This document shows positions 42,483 through 52,700 of a stretch of 64,000 nt of DNA, in pieces; positions within the stretch are counted from its first letter, which is position 1, and every line of letters begins with the position of its first letter. The notes beneath the pieces are model-generated. The model was given only the letters and a program-made list of their open reading frames with translations. It did no database searches and had not been told where the DNA came from. Source of the stretch: CAIYTF01 sp963664845 (lineage in GTDB: Bacteria; Bacteroidota; Ignavibacteria; Ignavibacteriales; Ignavibacteriaceae); contig OY761615.1 in assembly GCA_963664845.1 (NCBI GenBank), positions 3,224,001 through 3,288,000 of the forward strand. Reading direction: 5' to 3'. Position numbers and translations under genes: made by a program.

Positions 42483-44951
42483 ATGCGCTATCCTTTTGCT
42501 GAAATTGAATCCAAATGGCAGACTTACTGGGAAGACCATAAAGTCCATGCAACCGATCTGTCCGACACCGAAAAACGGATCTATACCCTCGTAATGTTTA
42601 TTTACCCCTCAGGCTCTAAGCTGCACTGCGGGCATTGGTATAACTATGCACCTGCCGACAGTTGGGCACGATTCAAAAAGCTTCAGGGATTCAACGTGTT
42701 TGAACCAATGGGATATGATGCATTTGGTTTGCCGGCTGAGAACTATGCAATTAAAACCGGCATCCATCCAAAAGACAGCACCATGACAAACATTGCCGAC
42801 ATCCGCCGGCAACTGAAAACCATCGGCTGTATGTATGACTGGGACAAAGAGCTCATGACCTGCGTTCCCGAATATTACAAATGGAATCAATGGCTGTTCC
42901 TTCATCTCTATAGCAAAGGACTGGCCTACAGGAAAAATGCACCCGTTAACTGGTGCTCATCGTGCCAGACGGTGCTGGCCAACGAGCAGGTGCTTAATGA
43001 CGGCACGTGCGAACGCTGCGGCAATCTGGTCATTCAAAAGAATTTAACACAGTGGTTCTTCAAGATCACTGATTACGCGGAAGAACTGCTCGCCGGACTC
43101 GACACCATCCATTGGCCGGAAAAAACAAAAACCATGCAGCGCAACTGGATTGGCAAGAGCACCGGCGCCGAAGTGGTTTTCGACATTGAGGGAAGCGATG
43201 AGAAAATAAAAGTTTTCACCACACGGCCTGATACGCTCTATGGCGTTACCTATGTTGTCCTGGCTCCCGAACAGCCATTGGTTGAAAAACTGGTCACTCC
43301 CGAATGCGCAGACGGCGTTGCAAAATATCGTGAGGAAGCAAAGAAGCTCACCGAGATTGAACGCACCTCAACGGTGAAAGAAAAAACCGGCGTGCCGACG
43401 GGTGCCTATGCAATTAATCCGGTTAACGGCGAACGCGTCCCCATATGGGTTTCCGATTACGTGCTGCTCACTTATGGAACGGGCTGCGTTATGGCTGTGC
43501 CCGCGCACGATGAACGTGACTTTGCCTTTGCCAAAAATTTCGGACTCGAGATACGAAAAGTTATTGTTGCACCCGGAACGAACGCCGAAGACGAAATGAC
43601 CGAAGCATTCACCGGGAACGGCACCATGACAAACTCTGCAGAGTTCAACGGAATGCCTTCGCTTGAATTTAAAATCAAAGTAGTTGAGAAGCTTGCAGCA
43701 AAAAATACGGGACAGGGAAAGATCAACTACCGTCTGCGCGACTGGCTGATCTCACGCCAGAGATATTGGGGAACGCCAATACCCATTATTCACTGCCCCA
43801 AATGCGGCGAGGTTCCTGTCCCGGTTGACCAACTTCCGGTTGAACTGCCGTATGACGTTGAATTCAAACCAACGGGTGAATCACCGCTGGCTTCAAATGC
43901 AAAGTTTATGAACGTTGCCTGTCCCCAATGCGGTGCTGATGCGAAACGCGATCCGGACACCATGGACACGTTCGTTGATTCGTCATGGTATTATTTCCGT
44001 TACCTGAATCCGAAAATTTCGGACGCAATGTTCGATACGAAATTGGGCGAAGCATGGTCGCCGGTTGATATGTATATCGGCGGTGCCGAACATGCAACCA
44101 TGCACCTGCTCTATGCACGCTTCATTCACAAGTTTCTGCGCGACCTTGGACTTGCAAAAACAGATGAACCGTTTGGCACCCTGGTGCATCAGGGAACAAT
44201 CACCAATGCCGGTGCGAAGATGTCAAAGTCAAAAGGCAACGTGGTCAACCCCGATGATTTCATTGTTCGCCACGGTTCCGATGTGTTCCGCATGTACCTC
44301 ATGTTCATGGGACCCTTCGAACAGGGCGGCGACTGGAGCGACAAAGGAATTTCAGGCACTGACCGTTTCATCCTGCGCATGTATGAGTTCATAAAGAACC
44401 ATGAAAATATCTGCAACACGGGTAAAGCGGCAGCTAAATACGCGCTTGCCGATCTGAATGACGCGGAGAAAATTGTTTACCGCAAAACAAACCAGACGCT
44501 GCACAAATACAACAATGAAATTCAGAGCCTCCGTTTCAACACGGCAATTGCCGCGCTGATGGAACTGAGCGTAGACCTGTCCAAAAACTTTGCACAGTGC
44601 AGAGTTGACCTGCAGGTATATGCGCTGGAACATTTCATAACCATGATGGGCCCGCTTGCACCGCACTTTGCTGAAGAATGCTGGGAGATCATCGGCAAAA
44701 AAGTTTCACTGTTCCAGTCACCGGTATGGTTTGAAGTTGATGCCGAGGCGTTGATTGAAGATGAAGTGAACATTGCAGTACAGGTGAGCGGAAAGCTTCG
44801 CGGAACAATAATGATGCCTTTGGACAGCGATCAGGAGGCCGTTAAAGCAGCGGCTAACGCGCTCGATCCGGTGAAGAAACACATCGAAGGCAAAACCATC
44901 GTTCGCGAAATATTCGTGAAGAACAAAATTTACAACATTGTGGTGAAATAA
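42483..44951 (+). CDS. leuS: Leucyl-tRNA synthetase
   Basis: From the ATG at 42483 the enzyme has 822 residues; a TTG at 42471 is the alternative start. Class I signatures: SKLHCGHWYNY (HIGH motif) and KMSKSKGNVVNPDD (KMSKS). The CP1 editing domain carries TTRPDTLYGVTYVVLAPE and YGTGCVMAVPAHDERDFAFA, with the editing Asp in HDERD. Two zinc-type knuckles are visible (CSSCQTVL...CERCG and HCPKCG...ACPQCG). The C-terminal tRNA-binding domain ends with KIYNIVVK. Housekeeping enzyme charging tRNA-Leu. No T-box or leader signal was found upstream. Confidence 0.96.
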   Translation: MRYPFAEIESKWQTYWEDHKVHATDLSDTEKRIYTLVMFIYPSGSKLHCGHWYNYAPADSWARFKKLQGFNVFEPMGYDAFGLPAENYAIKTGIHPKDSTMTNIADIRRQLKTIGCMYDWDKELMTCVPEYYKWNQWLFLHLYSKGLAYRKNAPVNWCSSCQTVLANEQVLNDGTCERCGNLVIQKNLTQWFFKITDYAEELLAGLDTIHWPEKTKTMQRNWIGKSTGAEVVFDIEGSDEKIKVFTTRPDTLYGVTYVVLAPEQPLVEKLVTPECADGVAKYREEAKKLTEIERTSTVKEKTGVPTGAYAINPVNGERVPIWVSDYVLLTYGTGCVMAVPAHDERDFAFAKNFGLEIRKVIVAPGTNAEDEMTEAFTGNGTMTNSAEFNGMPSLEFKIKVVEKLAAKNTGQGKINYRLRDWLISRQRYWGTPIPIIHCPKCGEVPVPVDQLPVELPYDVEFKPTGESPLASNAKFMNVACPQCGADAKRDPDTMDTFVDSSWYYFRYLNPKISDAMFDTKLGEAWSPVDMYIGGAEHATMHLLYARFIHKFLRDLGLAKTDEPFGTLVHQGTITNAGAKMSKSKGNVVNPDDFIVRHGSDVFRMYLMFMGPFEQGGDWSDKGISGTDRFILRMYEFIKNHENICNTGKAAAKYALADLNDAEKIVYRKTNQTLHKYNNEIQSLRFNTAIAALMELSVDLSKNFAQCRVDLQVYALEHFITMMGPLAPHFAEECWEIIGKKVSLFQSPVWFEVDAEALIEDEVNIAVQVSGKLRGTIMMPLDSDQEAVKAAANALDPVKKHIEGKTIVREIFVKNKIYNIVVK

Positions 44952-45003
44952 CAGTTCACTGCAACAAACAGAAAACAACGAACGCCTGACTATTCGCGTT
45001 GAC

Positions 45004-45124
45004 AGGCTGTCTTAAAAGAATAGAGTGCACACGCCCCACGGAGCGGGATCCCATTGGGAGATAACATGGATTTGAACGGATTTTCGCGGATAGAAATTCG
45101 AAAATTTGACTTTTGAGACAGCCT
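45004..45124. mobile_element. Short inverted-repeat element between leuS and serS (121 bp)
   Basis: Ends AGGCTGTCTTAAAAG (45004-45018) and CTTTTGAGACAGCCT (45110-45124) are inverted repeats with one mismatch. The right two-thirds (from GGGATCC at 45046) matches 59985-60228, where the related sequence is interrupted by the MITE-like element. No coding capacity. No target duplication was identified. The end sequence GAGGCTGTCTC resembles ends of several bacterial IS elements, so it may be a deletion derivative. Confidence 0.6.
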
Positions 45125-45188
45125 CGTAATGAAATCCCCTCGGGGATCACAGCATTGCAGAAATTAAATAAAACGAAAGCATCATAAC

Positions 45189-46466
45189 ATGTTCGATATA
45201 AAATTGGTAAGAGATAATCCCGAGGCAGCACGCAGGGGACTGATCAACAAAAATGAAGTTGACTGCGTAGATGAAATCCTCGCGCTGGATGAAGAACGCA
45301 GAAAACTGATCTTCCTGACGGATGAACTGAAGGCAAAGAAGAATCAGGTCTCTGCACAGGTGGGACAGATCAAAAAAGCCGGCGGTGACGCCAGCGCTAT
45401 CATTGCCGAAACAAAATCGCTGGGTGATCAGATATTTGATAACGACACCAAACTCGGCGAAGTTGAATTTAAACTTAACGAGATCATGGCGCGCCTGCCC
45501 AATGTGCCGCATGAATCCGTGCCCGTTGGCAAATCCGCCGCGGAGAATGTTGAGACAAAACAATGGACTCCGGAAGGATTTTCCTTCACGTATGAAGGCA
45601 CTCCGCTTGATCATATTCAGCTTGGAAAAAAACACGACATCCTGGACTTTGAACGCGGTGCAAAAATTTCCGGTTCCGGTTTCCCCTTGTACAAAGGAAA
45701 AGGCGCAACCCTTGAACGCGCGCTTATTAATTTCATGCTCGATATGCATATCCGTCAGCACGGCTATACCGAAGTATTCCCGCCGTTTGTGGTGAACAAG
45801 GAATCCATGTTTGCAACGGGTCAGTTGCCGAAGATGAAAGACGATATGTATTATATGGAACGCGATGATCTCTATCTCATCCCCACCGCTGAGGTTCCCA
45901 TCACCAACATTCACCGCGATGAATCGTTCACCGAGGCGCAGCTTCCCGTTAAGTACGTTGGTTATTCCGCCTGCTTCCGCCGTGAGGCCGGGTCGTATGG
46001 AAAAGATTCAAAAGGATTTTTACGCGTTCACCAGTTCAACAAAGTTGAGATGGTGAAATTTGTTAAACCGGAAGACTCCTACAACGAACTTGAAAAGCTG
46101 GTGGGGGATGCCGAAGACATATTACAGGCATTGAATGTTCCTTACCGGTTGCTGCTGCTGTGCAGCGGTGACCTGAGCTTCTCAGCCGCCAAATGCTATG
46201 ACATCGAGACGTGGTCACCCGCGGAAAACAAATGGCTCGAATCATCTTCGTGCAGCAATTTCGAAGCGTTCCAGGCACGCCGCGCCAACATCCGCTTCCG
46301 CCGTGAAGAAACAAAAAAACTGGAATTCCTGCACACGCTCAACGGTTCAGGACTTGCGACCAGCCGTCTCATGGTTTCTCTGCTTGAGAACAACCAGACA
46401 CCGGAAGGAAAGATAATTATTCCCAAAGCATTGCAGTCCTATACCGGTTTTTCGACGATAGGATAA
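45189..46466 (+). CDS. serS: Seryl-tRNA synthetase
   Basis: A 425-residue class II synthetase. The N-terminal coiled-coil arm spans about residues 30-105. Motif 2 is FRREAGSYGKDSKGFLRVHQ, motif 3 GSGLATSRLMVSLLEN, and LIPTAEVPITN is the serine-site segment. Start MFDIKLVRDNPE is the canonical N-terminus. It charges tRNA-Ser (and tRNA-Sec where present). Separated from leuS by the 121-bp inverted-repeat element. Confidence 0.97.
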   Translation: MFDIKLVRDNPEAARRGLINKNEVDCVDEILALDEERRKLIFLTDELKAKKNQVSAQVGQIKKAGGDASAIIAETKSLGDQIFDNDTKLGEVEFKLNEIMARLPNVPHESVPVGKSAAENVETKQWTPEGFSFTYEGTPLDHIQLGKKHDILDFERGAKISGSGFPLYKGKGATLERALINFMLDMHIRQHGYTEVFPPFVVNKESMFATGQLPKMKDDMYYMERDDLYLIPTAEVPITNIHRDESFTEAQLPVKYVGYSACFRREAGSYGKDSKGFLRVHQFNKVEMVKFVKPEDSYNELEKLVGDAEDILQALNVPYRLLLLCSGDLSFSAAKCYDIETWSPAENKWLESSSCSNFEAFQARRANIRFRREETKKLEFLHTLNGSGLATSRLMVSLLENNQTPEGKIIIPKALQSYTGFSTIG

Positions 46467-46483
46467 GCTTCACAATTTTTAAA

Positions 46484-46522
46484 GAACAGATCATACATAA
46501 GTTTTATGTGCATGATCTGTTC
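46484..46522 (+). terminator. Terminator of serS
   Basis: Stem GAACAGATCAT / ATGATCTGTTC, perfect over 11 bp with an internal loop of 17 nt containing secondary pairing, followed by TCCTCTTATTCTCC. It lies 17 bases past the stop. Confidence 0.65.
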
Positions 46523-46934
46523 TCCTCTTATTCTCCTCCCCGGGAGACGAAATGTGTGAGAAGTAGAAGTTCCCTGGTTTCACTGCTTTTCTGAAATCTC
46601 GATGCGGTTACGTTTTTTTGCGATCAATGGATGATACAATATTCATTTGCATTTCATTTTTTTTTTTTCGTAAATTATCAGAGTAAATAAGATAATTATT
46701 TTCCTGTAATTTTATTGGTGGGATTTGTTTTGATAAAGAATTTCAGAGGCTTTCAAGGGTTTAATATTTTAACATTGTTTTCCGTATCGGAAAGCAACCG
46801 TTTATTTCCTGCTTTGCATCTTGCATCCTCCACCATTATACTTCATTATTCTTTTTCTTTAACAATTGTAACTGTTTCACTAAGATATTTATTTCCGGTA
46901 GAATTTCTCTCTATGGGAAAGGGGATATAGTAAA
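46523..46934. other. Leader region of the duplicated lipoprotein genes
   Basis: Contains a run of 12 T ending at 46668, followed by CGTAAATTATCAG, a candidate promoter box. One open frame (46715-46930) starts with TTG and lacks protein character; it is probably the untranslated leader. No other feature is seen. Confidence 0.4.
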
Positions 46935-48236
46935 ATGTTTAACCCGTCAGTCCTGATATGCCTAGTTTGCGTTCTTGCTTGTTTTTCTTCCAACGGCTGC
47001 AAAAGTGTCACCGCCCCAAAACCGGTGGACAGCGGCAAGGTGACCCTTAAAACAACAGAGGTTACCTGCACCGAAGCATGGCTCTCACTCCATGCTGAAA
47101 ACATGACGCTGCCAGCAACAATCTATATGACCGTTGACCGGGACACCGCGGCAACACTAATGCTTTCCTCAAACGACACGACAGTATATATCGACTCTCT
47201 TCGCCCCTCGCGAAACTATGTTGTCCAGGCCCTCTTTTCCTCTGCCGGTGTGCAGCATGACTCCGATAAAGTGACTTTCAAGACGATGGACACTACCAGC
47301 CATAATTTCACATGGCAGACGTTTATCTACGGCGGCCCGGCAGGAAGCAGCGGCTTTAATGATGTCGCCATAATAAGCGATACTTCAATTTGGGTTGTGG
47401 GCGAATACGGAAAGTATAATGCAGCTCACTGGAACGGCAGGGAATGGAAATTCTTCGCGTTTCAGTTCTACTATTTTCAGGGACAGCCCGACACCTATTC
47501 TTTTCCCCTTGAGGCAGTCTACGCTTTTGGCGAGAAAAAAATAATTGTTAGCGTGGCCTCACAGCTTGCATATATTAATGGCGAGGAACAGATTAAAACT
47601 GATTTTATACCTGTCTCAGCCAAAAGGATATGGGCGAAGGATACAAGTGATATATACATTGTTGGCGGATATGGGAGAATTGCCCACTATGACGGACGGA
47701 ATTGGGCTGGTATAGCGAGCAGAACAACGCTTGATATGCAGGATGTCTGGGGTATCACCGACCCGTTAACCGGTGAGGATAAAGTTCTTTGCATAGCCTC
47801 AAATATTTTTTCCTCGGATGGCAATTTGGTTTTGAAATTGAGCAATAACCATGCCGATGTGATCTCCAACAAAGGGCTTTCGTGGTATTACCACCGATCG
47901 CTTTGGTTTCACTCAACTGCACAATTATATCTTGTCGGAAGCGGTGTTTATAAGAGCATTGGTGGAATAAATGTATCGGAATGGGAGGAGATCAAGCCTG
48001 TTGTTGCGCCATATTATTCATTCCAAATCAGGGGTAATGATGCAAACGATATTTTTATATGTGGGTCATTCGGTGATATGACCCATTTCAACGGGGTGAC
48101 TTGGAAAGATTATCTGGGAACCGATTTGCAGAGTTTTAATGGAAATTTTTACAGTTTGGCAATGAAAGGAAATACAGTTTGCGCCGTAGGAGGCATAGAT
48201 AACAAAGGGATAATTCTTCTTGGTAAAAGGAATTAA
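46935..48236 (+). CDS. Lipoprotein with Fn3-like and beta-propeller-like regions, copy 1
   Basis: A 433-residue exported protein. The signal region MFNPSVLICLVCVLACFSSN offers Cys16 or Cys22 for lipid attachment. Residues about 35-115 look like a fibronectin-III-type sandwich (EVTCTEAWLSLHAENMTLP, DSLRPSRNYVVQALFSSAG). From 120 on come repeated propeller-like blades with the pattern '...aaHWNGxxWxxf...', '...iaHYDGRNWxgi...', '...mTHFNGVTWKDYLG', suggesting a beta-propeller. Surface localisation is likely. It is about 87% identical to the next gene and five bases upstream of it: a recent tandem duplication. Function unknown. Confidence 0.85.
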   Translation: MFNPSVLICLVCVLACFSSNGCKSVTAPKPVDSGKVTLKTTEVTCTEAWLSLHAENMTLPATIYMTVDRDTAATLMLSSNDTTVYIDSLRPSRNYVVQALFSSAGVQHDSDKVTFKTMDTTSHNFTWQTFIYGGPAGSSGFNDVAIISDTSIWVVGEYGKYNAAHWNGREWKFFAFQFYYFQGQPDTYSFPLEAVYAFGEKKIIVSVASQLAYINGEEQIKTDFIPVSAKRIWAKDTSDIYIVGGYGRIAHYDGRNWAGIASRTTLDMQDVWGITDPLTGEDKVLCIASNIFSSDGNLVLKLSNNHADVISNKGLSWYYHRSLWFHSTAQLYLVGSGVYKSIGGINVSEWEEIKPVVAPYYSFQIRGNDANDIFICGSFGDMTHFNGVTWKDYLGTDLQSFNGNFYSLAMKGNTVCAVGGIDNKGIILLGKRN

Positions 48237-48241
48237 CGAAA

Positions 48242-49543
48242 ATGTTTAACCCGTCAGTCCTGATTTGCCTGGTTTGCGTTCTTGCTTGTTTTTCTTCCAA
48301 CGGCTGCAAAAGTGCCACCGCCCCAAAACCGGTGGACAGCGGCAAGGTGACCCTTAAAACAACCGAGGTAACCTGCACCGAAGCATGGCTCTCACTCCGC
48401 GCCGAAAATATGGCGCTGCCAGCAACAATATACATGACCGTTGACCGGGACACCGCAGCGACACTGATGCTTTCCTCAAACGACACGACAGTATATATCG
48501 ACTCTCTTCGCCCCTCGCGAAACTATGCTGTCAAGGCCCTCTTTTCCTCTGCAGGCGTGCAGCACACCTCCGATGAAGTGACTTTCAAGACGAAGGACAC
48601 CACCAGCCATAATTTCACATGGCAGACGTTTATCTATGGCGGCCCGGCAGGAAGCAGCTTTTTTAACGATGTGGCAATAATAAGCGATACTTCTATCTGG
48701 GTTGTGGGCAAATTCGGAAATAATAACGCAGCCCATTGGAATGGAAAGGAATGGAAATTCTTCGCGTTTCAGTTTTACTATTTTCAGGGGCAGCCTGACA
48801 CCTATTCCTTTCCTCTTGAGGCGATCTACGCTTTTAGCGAGAATAAAATAATTGTTAGCGTGGCCTCACAGCTTGCATATATAAATGGGGAGGAGCAAGT
48901 TAAAACAGATTTTATACCTGTCTCAGCTAAAAAGATATGGGCGAAGGATACGAATGACATATACATTGTTGGCGGTGTTGGAGGAATTGCCCACTATGAC
49001 GGACGGAATTGGGCTGGTATAGCGAGCAGAACAACGCTTGATATGCAGGATGTCTGGGGTATCACCGACCCGTTAACCGGTGAGGATAAAGTTCTTTGCA
49101 TAGCCTCAAATATTTTTTCCTCGGATGGCAATTTGGTTTTGAAATTGAGCAGTAACCGTGCCGATGTGGTCTCCAACAAGGGGCTTTCCTGGTACTACCA
49201 CAGCTCACTTTGGTTTCATTCTACCGCAAGGCTATATCTTGTTGGGGGAGGGGTCTATAAAAGTGTTGGTGGAATAAATGTATCGGAATGGGAGGAGATA
49301 AAGCCTGTTATTACGTCTTATTATTCCTATCGGATAAGGGGAAATAATGAAAACGATATTTTTATCTGCGGGGGATTCGGTGATATGGTCCATTATAACG
49401 GGGTGACTTGGAAAGACTATTTGGGTACAGATATACAAATGATTAACGGAAATTATTACTCTATGGCATTCAAGGGCAATACAGTATGCGCTGTAGGCAG
49501 TGCGGACAACAAGGGGGTGATTCTTCTTGGTAAAAGGAATTAA
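48242..49543 (+). CDS. Lipoprotein with Fn3-like and beta-propeller-like regions, copy 2
   Basis: The 433-residue paralogue of the preceding gene, same domain order and same signal region. Differences cluster in loops of the propeller-like region and near the C-terminus (for example GEYGKYN versus GKFGNNN, PVVAPYYSFQ versus PVITSYYSYR), with none in residues about 248-303. Both copies lack stops or frameshifts, so both are probably expressed as one operon. Diversified loops would fit ligand-binding surface proteins, but no ligand is known. Confidence 0.85.
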   Translation: MFNPSVLICLVCVLACFSSNGCKSATAPKPVDSGKVTLKTTEVTCTEAWLSLRAENMALPATIYMTVDRDTAATLMLSSNDTTVYIDSLRPSRNYAVKALFSSAGVQHTSDEVTFKTKDTTSHNFTWQTFIYGGPAGSSFFNDVAIISDTSIWVVGKFGNNNAAHWNGKEWKFFAFQFYYFQGQPDTYSFPLEAIYAFSENKIIVSVASQLAYINGEEQVKTDFIPVSAKKIWAKDTNDIYIVGGVGGIAHYDGRNWAGIASRTTLDMQDVWGITDPLTGEDKVLCIASNIFSSDGNLVLKLSSNRADVVSNKGLSWYYHSSLWFHSTARLYLVGGGVYKSVGGINVSEWEEIKPVITSYYSYRIRGNNENDIFICGGFGDMVHYNGVTWKDYLGTDIQMINGNYYSMAFKGNTVCAVGSADNKGVILLGKRN

Positions 49544-49648
49544 ACAACAATAAATAATAGTAAAACATTAGTCCCGATAAAATAAAAACCGGTATCGAAA
49601 GCTGGCGGGCTTAAGATACCGGCGGATTGCAAAAACAAGGTTTCGTCT

Positions 49649-49681
49649 GCCGCGCATTTCCATGCGCGGCCCGTTATTTTT
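49649..49681 (+). terminator. Terminator after the duplicated lipoprotein genes
   Basis: Perfect 9-bp stem GCCGCGCAT / ATGCGCGGC with TTCC loop, followed by CCGTTATTTTT. Confidence 0.75.
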
Positions 49682-49752
49682 GCAACCGCAAAATAAATAT
49701 ATCCCGCCAATTAATTACACATTAATTTAATAACACATGTAAGGATATGATC

Positions 49753-52700
49753 ATGAAGCGGTTCAACTTCTTTCTTATGCTGTTTGGCTGTTTGTTATAT
49801 ATGAACTGGCCACCCCTTTGTCAAGCCCAAAGCCTCCATGCCGACACTGCCACCTATAAAAGGGGAGTTCAGAAGGTTGATGGTTATAACGCCGTAAGCC
49901 CTGGCGGACTTCAGTATGGCAGTAGTATTATTTTTATAGGATGTGACGGGGTCGGCAGTCCCAAGTATCGGCTTTTTTACGAATGGAATAATCTAAACAA
50001 TGCAATTCCGGCTGGCTCAACCATCGACTCAGTAGCAGTGTTCTTTTTATACCAACCAATTCTTTCCAATCATTACATCAATATCCGCTATTATAATCCG
50101 GGAGTGGATTTGGATATTGCCAGCCTTGATACATTGTGGAACCGGTTAACCTGGATGCCGAGTATTGGAGAAGGTCAGGGCTTCCTGTATGGCCAGCAGG
50201 GCTATTCACGGGATACTGTAAGATCCTCCTTCCCTGCAAACAGTGTATTCGTTAACTCATTTAACAGTTCGCTAAGCAGCGGCAAATTTGTCTTGGGCAT
50301 TAAAGCGTATACCGAGGGGTACGCCTATAAATGGTCGGTCAATTGCTCTTCAGTTAAACTTCAGGTCTATTATAGGTCCCCAATACAGATGGTCACCGTT
50401 GACCAAAAACTGGCTAACGACTCGTCCTATGGTTCAGTTGGTCACTTTGAGACGAACAGCTTTGTGCCGTATAGTGTACCGCATACTTTCGCCCTCCCGG
50501 TTGCTTCAACGCACTATTTCCAGGCGGATACTACTGTCGTAAATGCAGCTGGAATAAATCAAAAACATAACAGGTGGAACCAGGCAAATACGGACCCCAT
50601 TAATTATAAAAGCATTAATATCCCATCCCAGCCGATAGGGATCATTGCCCGGCTGGATACTACAGTTTCCGCAACTATTGAAAACTGCATCGAAGGCTTC
50701 TCTATAAGCAATTCCGGGTCAATAACTTTCACCGATCCCTGGTTCCGGGATTTAAGCTCCTCCAAAGGCGTTGTCAATCGTGGCGTTTCCGCAATAGAAC
50801 ACTCACAACCATCTCCTTTTACTCTCGGTGTTTCCTCCAATTATAAAGGTGTATTTCTTAACAGATACCAGAATCCGTACGATTCCAATGTTCCCTATTA
50901 TTCAATCAGTTCCCCTGTAGGCCAAACTTGGGGAACATCACACCATCTCTATTTCCAAAATTGGCAGGCATCTCCCTCAAGCAGTGCGACGTTTGAGAAT
51001 GAAGTTAATGATATTACCCCGGTTGTGTTTAAAGCAACCGGCGCAACTGTTCAGGCTGTTCTTAAAGGAAGCCAGCTCGCAAGCACGTCATCAGCCATCG
51101 CGGGCAATAACCAGCGGAAAATAGTTTCAATCCCGTTAAGTTCGTCTCCCTGGCAAAGTTTCTTCATGGTCTATGAAAGCATGGGCAAGGTATGGCTCGA
51201 AAGGGGCCTCTTGCAGACCGACGGCTCCATCAGTTGGGATCTGCTAAACGGCGGTTGTCCTCTTTCCACTGCAAATGCAAAAAGTCCTTCCATCGATTAT
51301 GTAAAACTGAACGGCACCAATTATCTGGGTATAACCTATCAGGAAAAAACAACGGCCGGTTACAATATCTGTTTCGCCCTGCTTGATCCCGTCAGTACGG
51401 TATTCGAAGGATATCCGTCAAGCCAGGTCATTTTTTCTGAGACCGCCGAAGCCTATGACAGTTACAACGCGAAACCGGTTATTGCATGGGCTCCACTGGT
51501 GACCTATTCATCGGGAAATACCTTATTTATTGCCTGGAAAAGGAATTCAGGAAGCAACAACGGGTATTATTATAAAGCAGGTGAATTGACCAGTCTGGAT
51601 CCAAACTTTACCATCACCTGGAAAGCCGGTACAACAACGCCTCAACTGATAACAAATACAAACGCAAATTCATATGAGGCCTCTATCGCAGTGAGCAAGG
51701 AAAGGGCATCCAATCCGCTCGGTGATGTCAATTTTCATTTCTGCTTCAGAAATCAGAACAGTAAAATTGCCTATATCCCAATTGCTTATTCAAGACACTC
51801 ATTAACCATTACTATTCCTTCAGCGGTTATTGTAGATCCCAACGGGCTTTATGCCACTAATACCAACCCGTCCATGATAGCCGCCAGCAATACCGGTGCA
51901 AGGATCTGTTGGCGTGGGCACATGTTGGTAGATGATGGCCCAACGTTTTTCACTGTCTTTGCCGATCCGGGAAATCCTTATTATTCCTGGCAATATGGAT
52001 GGAGTTCATATTACCCCAGCATAAACAAAATTTCCGAACCGCTCAACGATACTCTGAAAAAATATTACTTCAGTTTCTGGGATGACAACGATGGTGAAAG
52101 TTATATTCTTGACAACACCCTTAACTGGGCTAATGTGCGGTCTTTGGGCCTGACAGGAGCAGACATCCAGTTGAGCAATGGGTTCTATGATGCAGGCTCG
52201 AAGTACTCAGACATTCGTGCAGTGGCACTGCAAGGCAATGCTTCCAACCCATATATATTTCAGACAACACCTAATTTTACCAATATTCCTTTGAACAAGT
52301 CTGCCTCAGCCAATCTCTCGGTGGCAAGGCAGGGTCTGGTAAAAGGGGATTCCGCATCCTTCTTCTTCGCGGTTGGTGATGTCACGGTTAACAACAGCAC
52401 AATCGATTTTGTTGATATCCGGGACGCGGTTGCTCTAACTAATGTACAGGCTCTTAATGGGTTCCTCGAGACCAAACCCTTCGCCCTGACTGATGGTGCC
52501 AATTTCACCTATGGTGTGAGGTATGGCGTTGTTAAAGATAATAATGCCGGTTTTGCTCTCAATGGTGAGCAGAAAGTCAACTTCCGGATCATGCTATATG
52601 ATGCCAATTCAAATGAACTCCTTGGAGAATATGACAACGTAACGTTTGACGCGCAGCATGTGAGCCAGTATAATAATTTGTCCTATAAAGTTAATACAGC

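Larger units (their letters stand above)
46935..49543 (+). repeat. Tandem gene duplication (two ~1.3-kb units)
   Basis: Units 46935-48241 and 48242-49543 encode equal-length proteins (433 residues each). A 168-bp block (47677-47844 versus 48984-49151) is identical at the DNA level, while flanking parts differ at many positions. That mosaic suggests recent gene conversion on top of an older duplication. Confidence 0.9.

Noticed and set aside
46715..46930. 71-residue ORF upstream of the lipoprotein pair
   Set aside because: TTG start, no ribosome-binding site and no family; more likely an untranslated leader.
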